A stretch of DNA of 64,000 bases from Dermacentor variabilis (lineage: Eukaryota > Arthropoda > Arachnida > Ixodida > Ixodidae). This document shows, in pieces, positions 63,950 through 64,000 of this stretch. How positions within the stretch are numbered: the first letter of the stretch is position 1; each line of letters begins with the position of its first letter. Under the pieces are notes generated by a model. That model saw only the letters and a program-made list of their open reading frames with translations, did not search any database and was not told the DNA's origin. The DNA lies in contig NC_134573.1 in assembly GCF_050947875.1 (NCBI RefSeq), positions 31,208,115 to 31,272,114 on the forward strand. The letters run 5' to 3'. A program made the translations under genes and the position numbers.

Positions 63950-64000
63950 ATTTCACTGCCTAGGAGTAGGCGTTGGTCACCCTCGATGACGCCTTCTACG

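Larger units (their letters stand above)
60516..64000 (-). mobile_element. Retrotransposon D (Ty3/gypsy, B family), right part outside window
   Basis: The 3' LTR (60516-60934) is followed leftward on the minus strand by integrase, RNase H, RT and the protease-RT connector; the window ends before protease, gag and the 5' LTR. It is the least decayed of the three family members: RT to the zinc zone is one frame with three single-base stops. It is oriented opposite to C and separated from it by ATATATATAT only. Confidence 0.88.

Overview
The window is eukaryotic, repeat-dominated DNA. The repeat types (Ty3/gypsy LTR elements, RNase H-bearing I-clade-like LINEs, CR1/Jockey-type LINEs, mariner, and tRNA-derived SINEs that look like those I remember from ticks) suggest an arthropod, most likely a hard tick. 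The organism call rests on remembered repeat resemblance, not a search. I see no intact host protein-coding gene, no rRNA, no convincing tRNA gene and no CRISPR array. The working machinery here is almost wholly transposon machinery, most of it decayed.

Layout. (1) 1-13.5 kb is a nested block: a degenerate minus-strand Ty3/gypsy element (E1, 1385-4128 plus 13259-13541) was split by a short non-autonomous inverted-repeat element (R1). R1 was itself hit by two minus-strand LINEs: a 5'-truncated one with a 729-codon open frame (4633-7295), and a full-length one with an intact 1179-codon endonuclease/RT/RNase H frame (7404-13041, flanked by GGCTATTCAGA on both sides). (2) 13.5-20.7 kb holds a dead LINE, a GC-rich stretch without a recognised gene, and a full-length but inactive mariner (17094-18380). 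(3) 20.7-32.5 kb is a second nest: retrotransposon A (minus) carries a SINE in its 5' LTR, and that SINE carries retrotransposon B (plus). Target duplications can be read at each level. (4) 32.5-36.4 kb has SINEs, a LINE RT scrap and a minisatellite. (5) 36421-41640 is a nearly intact Ty3/gypsy element (E2, minus) with 159-bp LTRs and GCAC target duplications. (6) 41.6-53.6 kb is AT-rich and mostly repeat-poor. It holds the only non-transposon coding signal I can argue for: exon-like pieces of a minus-strand BEN-domain gene (50.3-50.4 and 48.0-48.2 kb, perhaps a first exon near 52.3 kb), frameshifted in this sequence. (7) 53659 to the window end holds two copies of the B family (C plus, D minus), facing each other across 10 bp of AT; C also carries a Harbinger-like DNA transposon.

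How the pieces relate. B, C and D are one family (about 420-bp LTRs, TATAAAAG promoter box, AATAAA signal, gag with one CCHC knuckle, pol with protease-RT-RNase H-integrase). E1 and E2 are related to each other and distinct from B-D, yet B, E2 and (less exactly) C carry the same 12-nt primer-binding-like site two bases inside the LTR. A belongs to a third gypsy lineage with a different primer site. I found no unknown defence or metabolic system; the interesting content is the insertion history and the BEN-gene relic.
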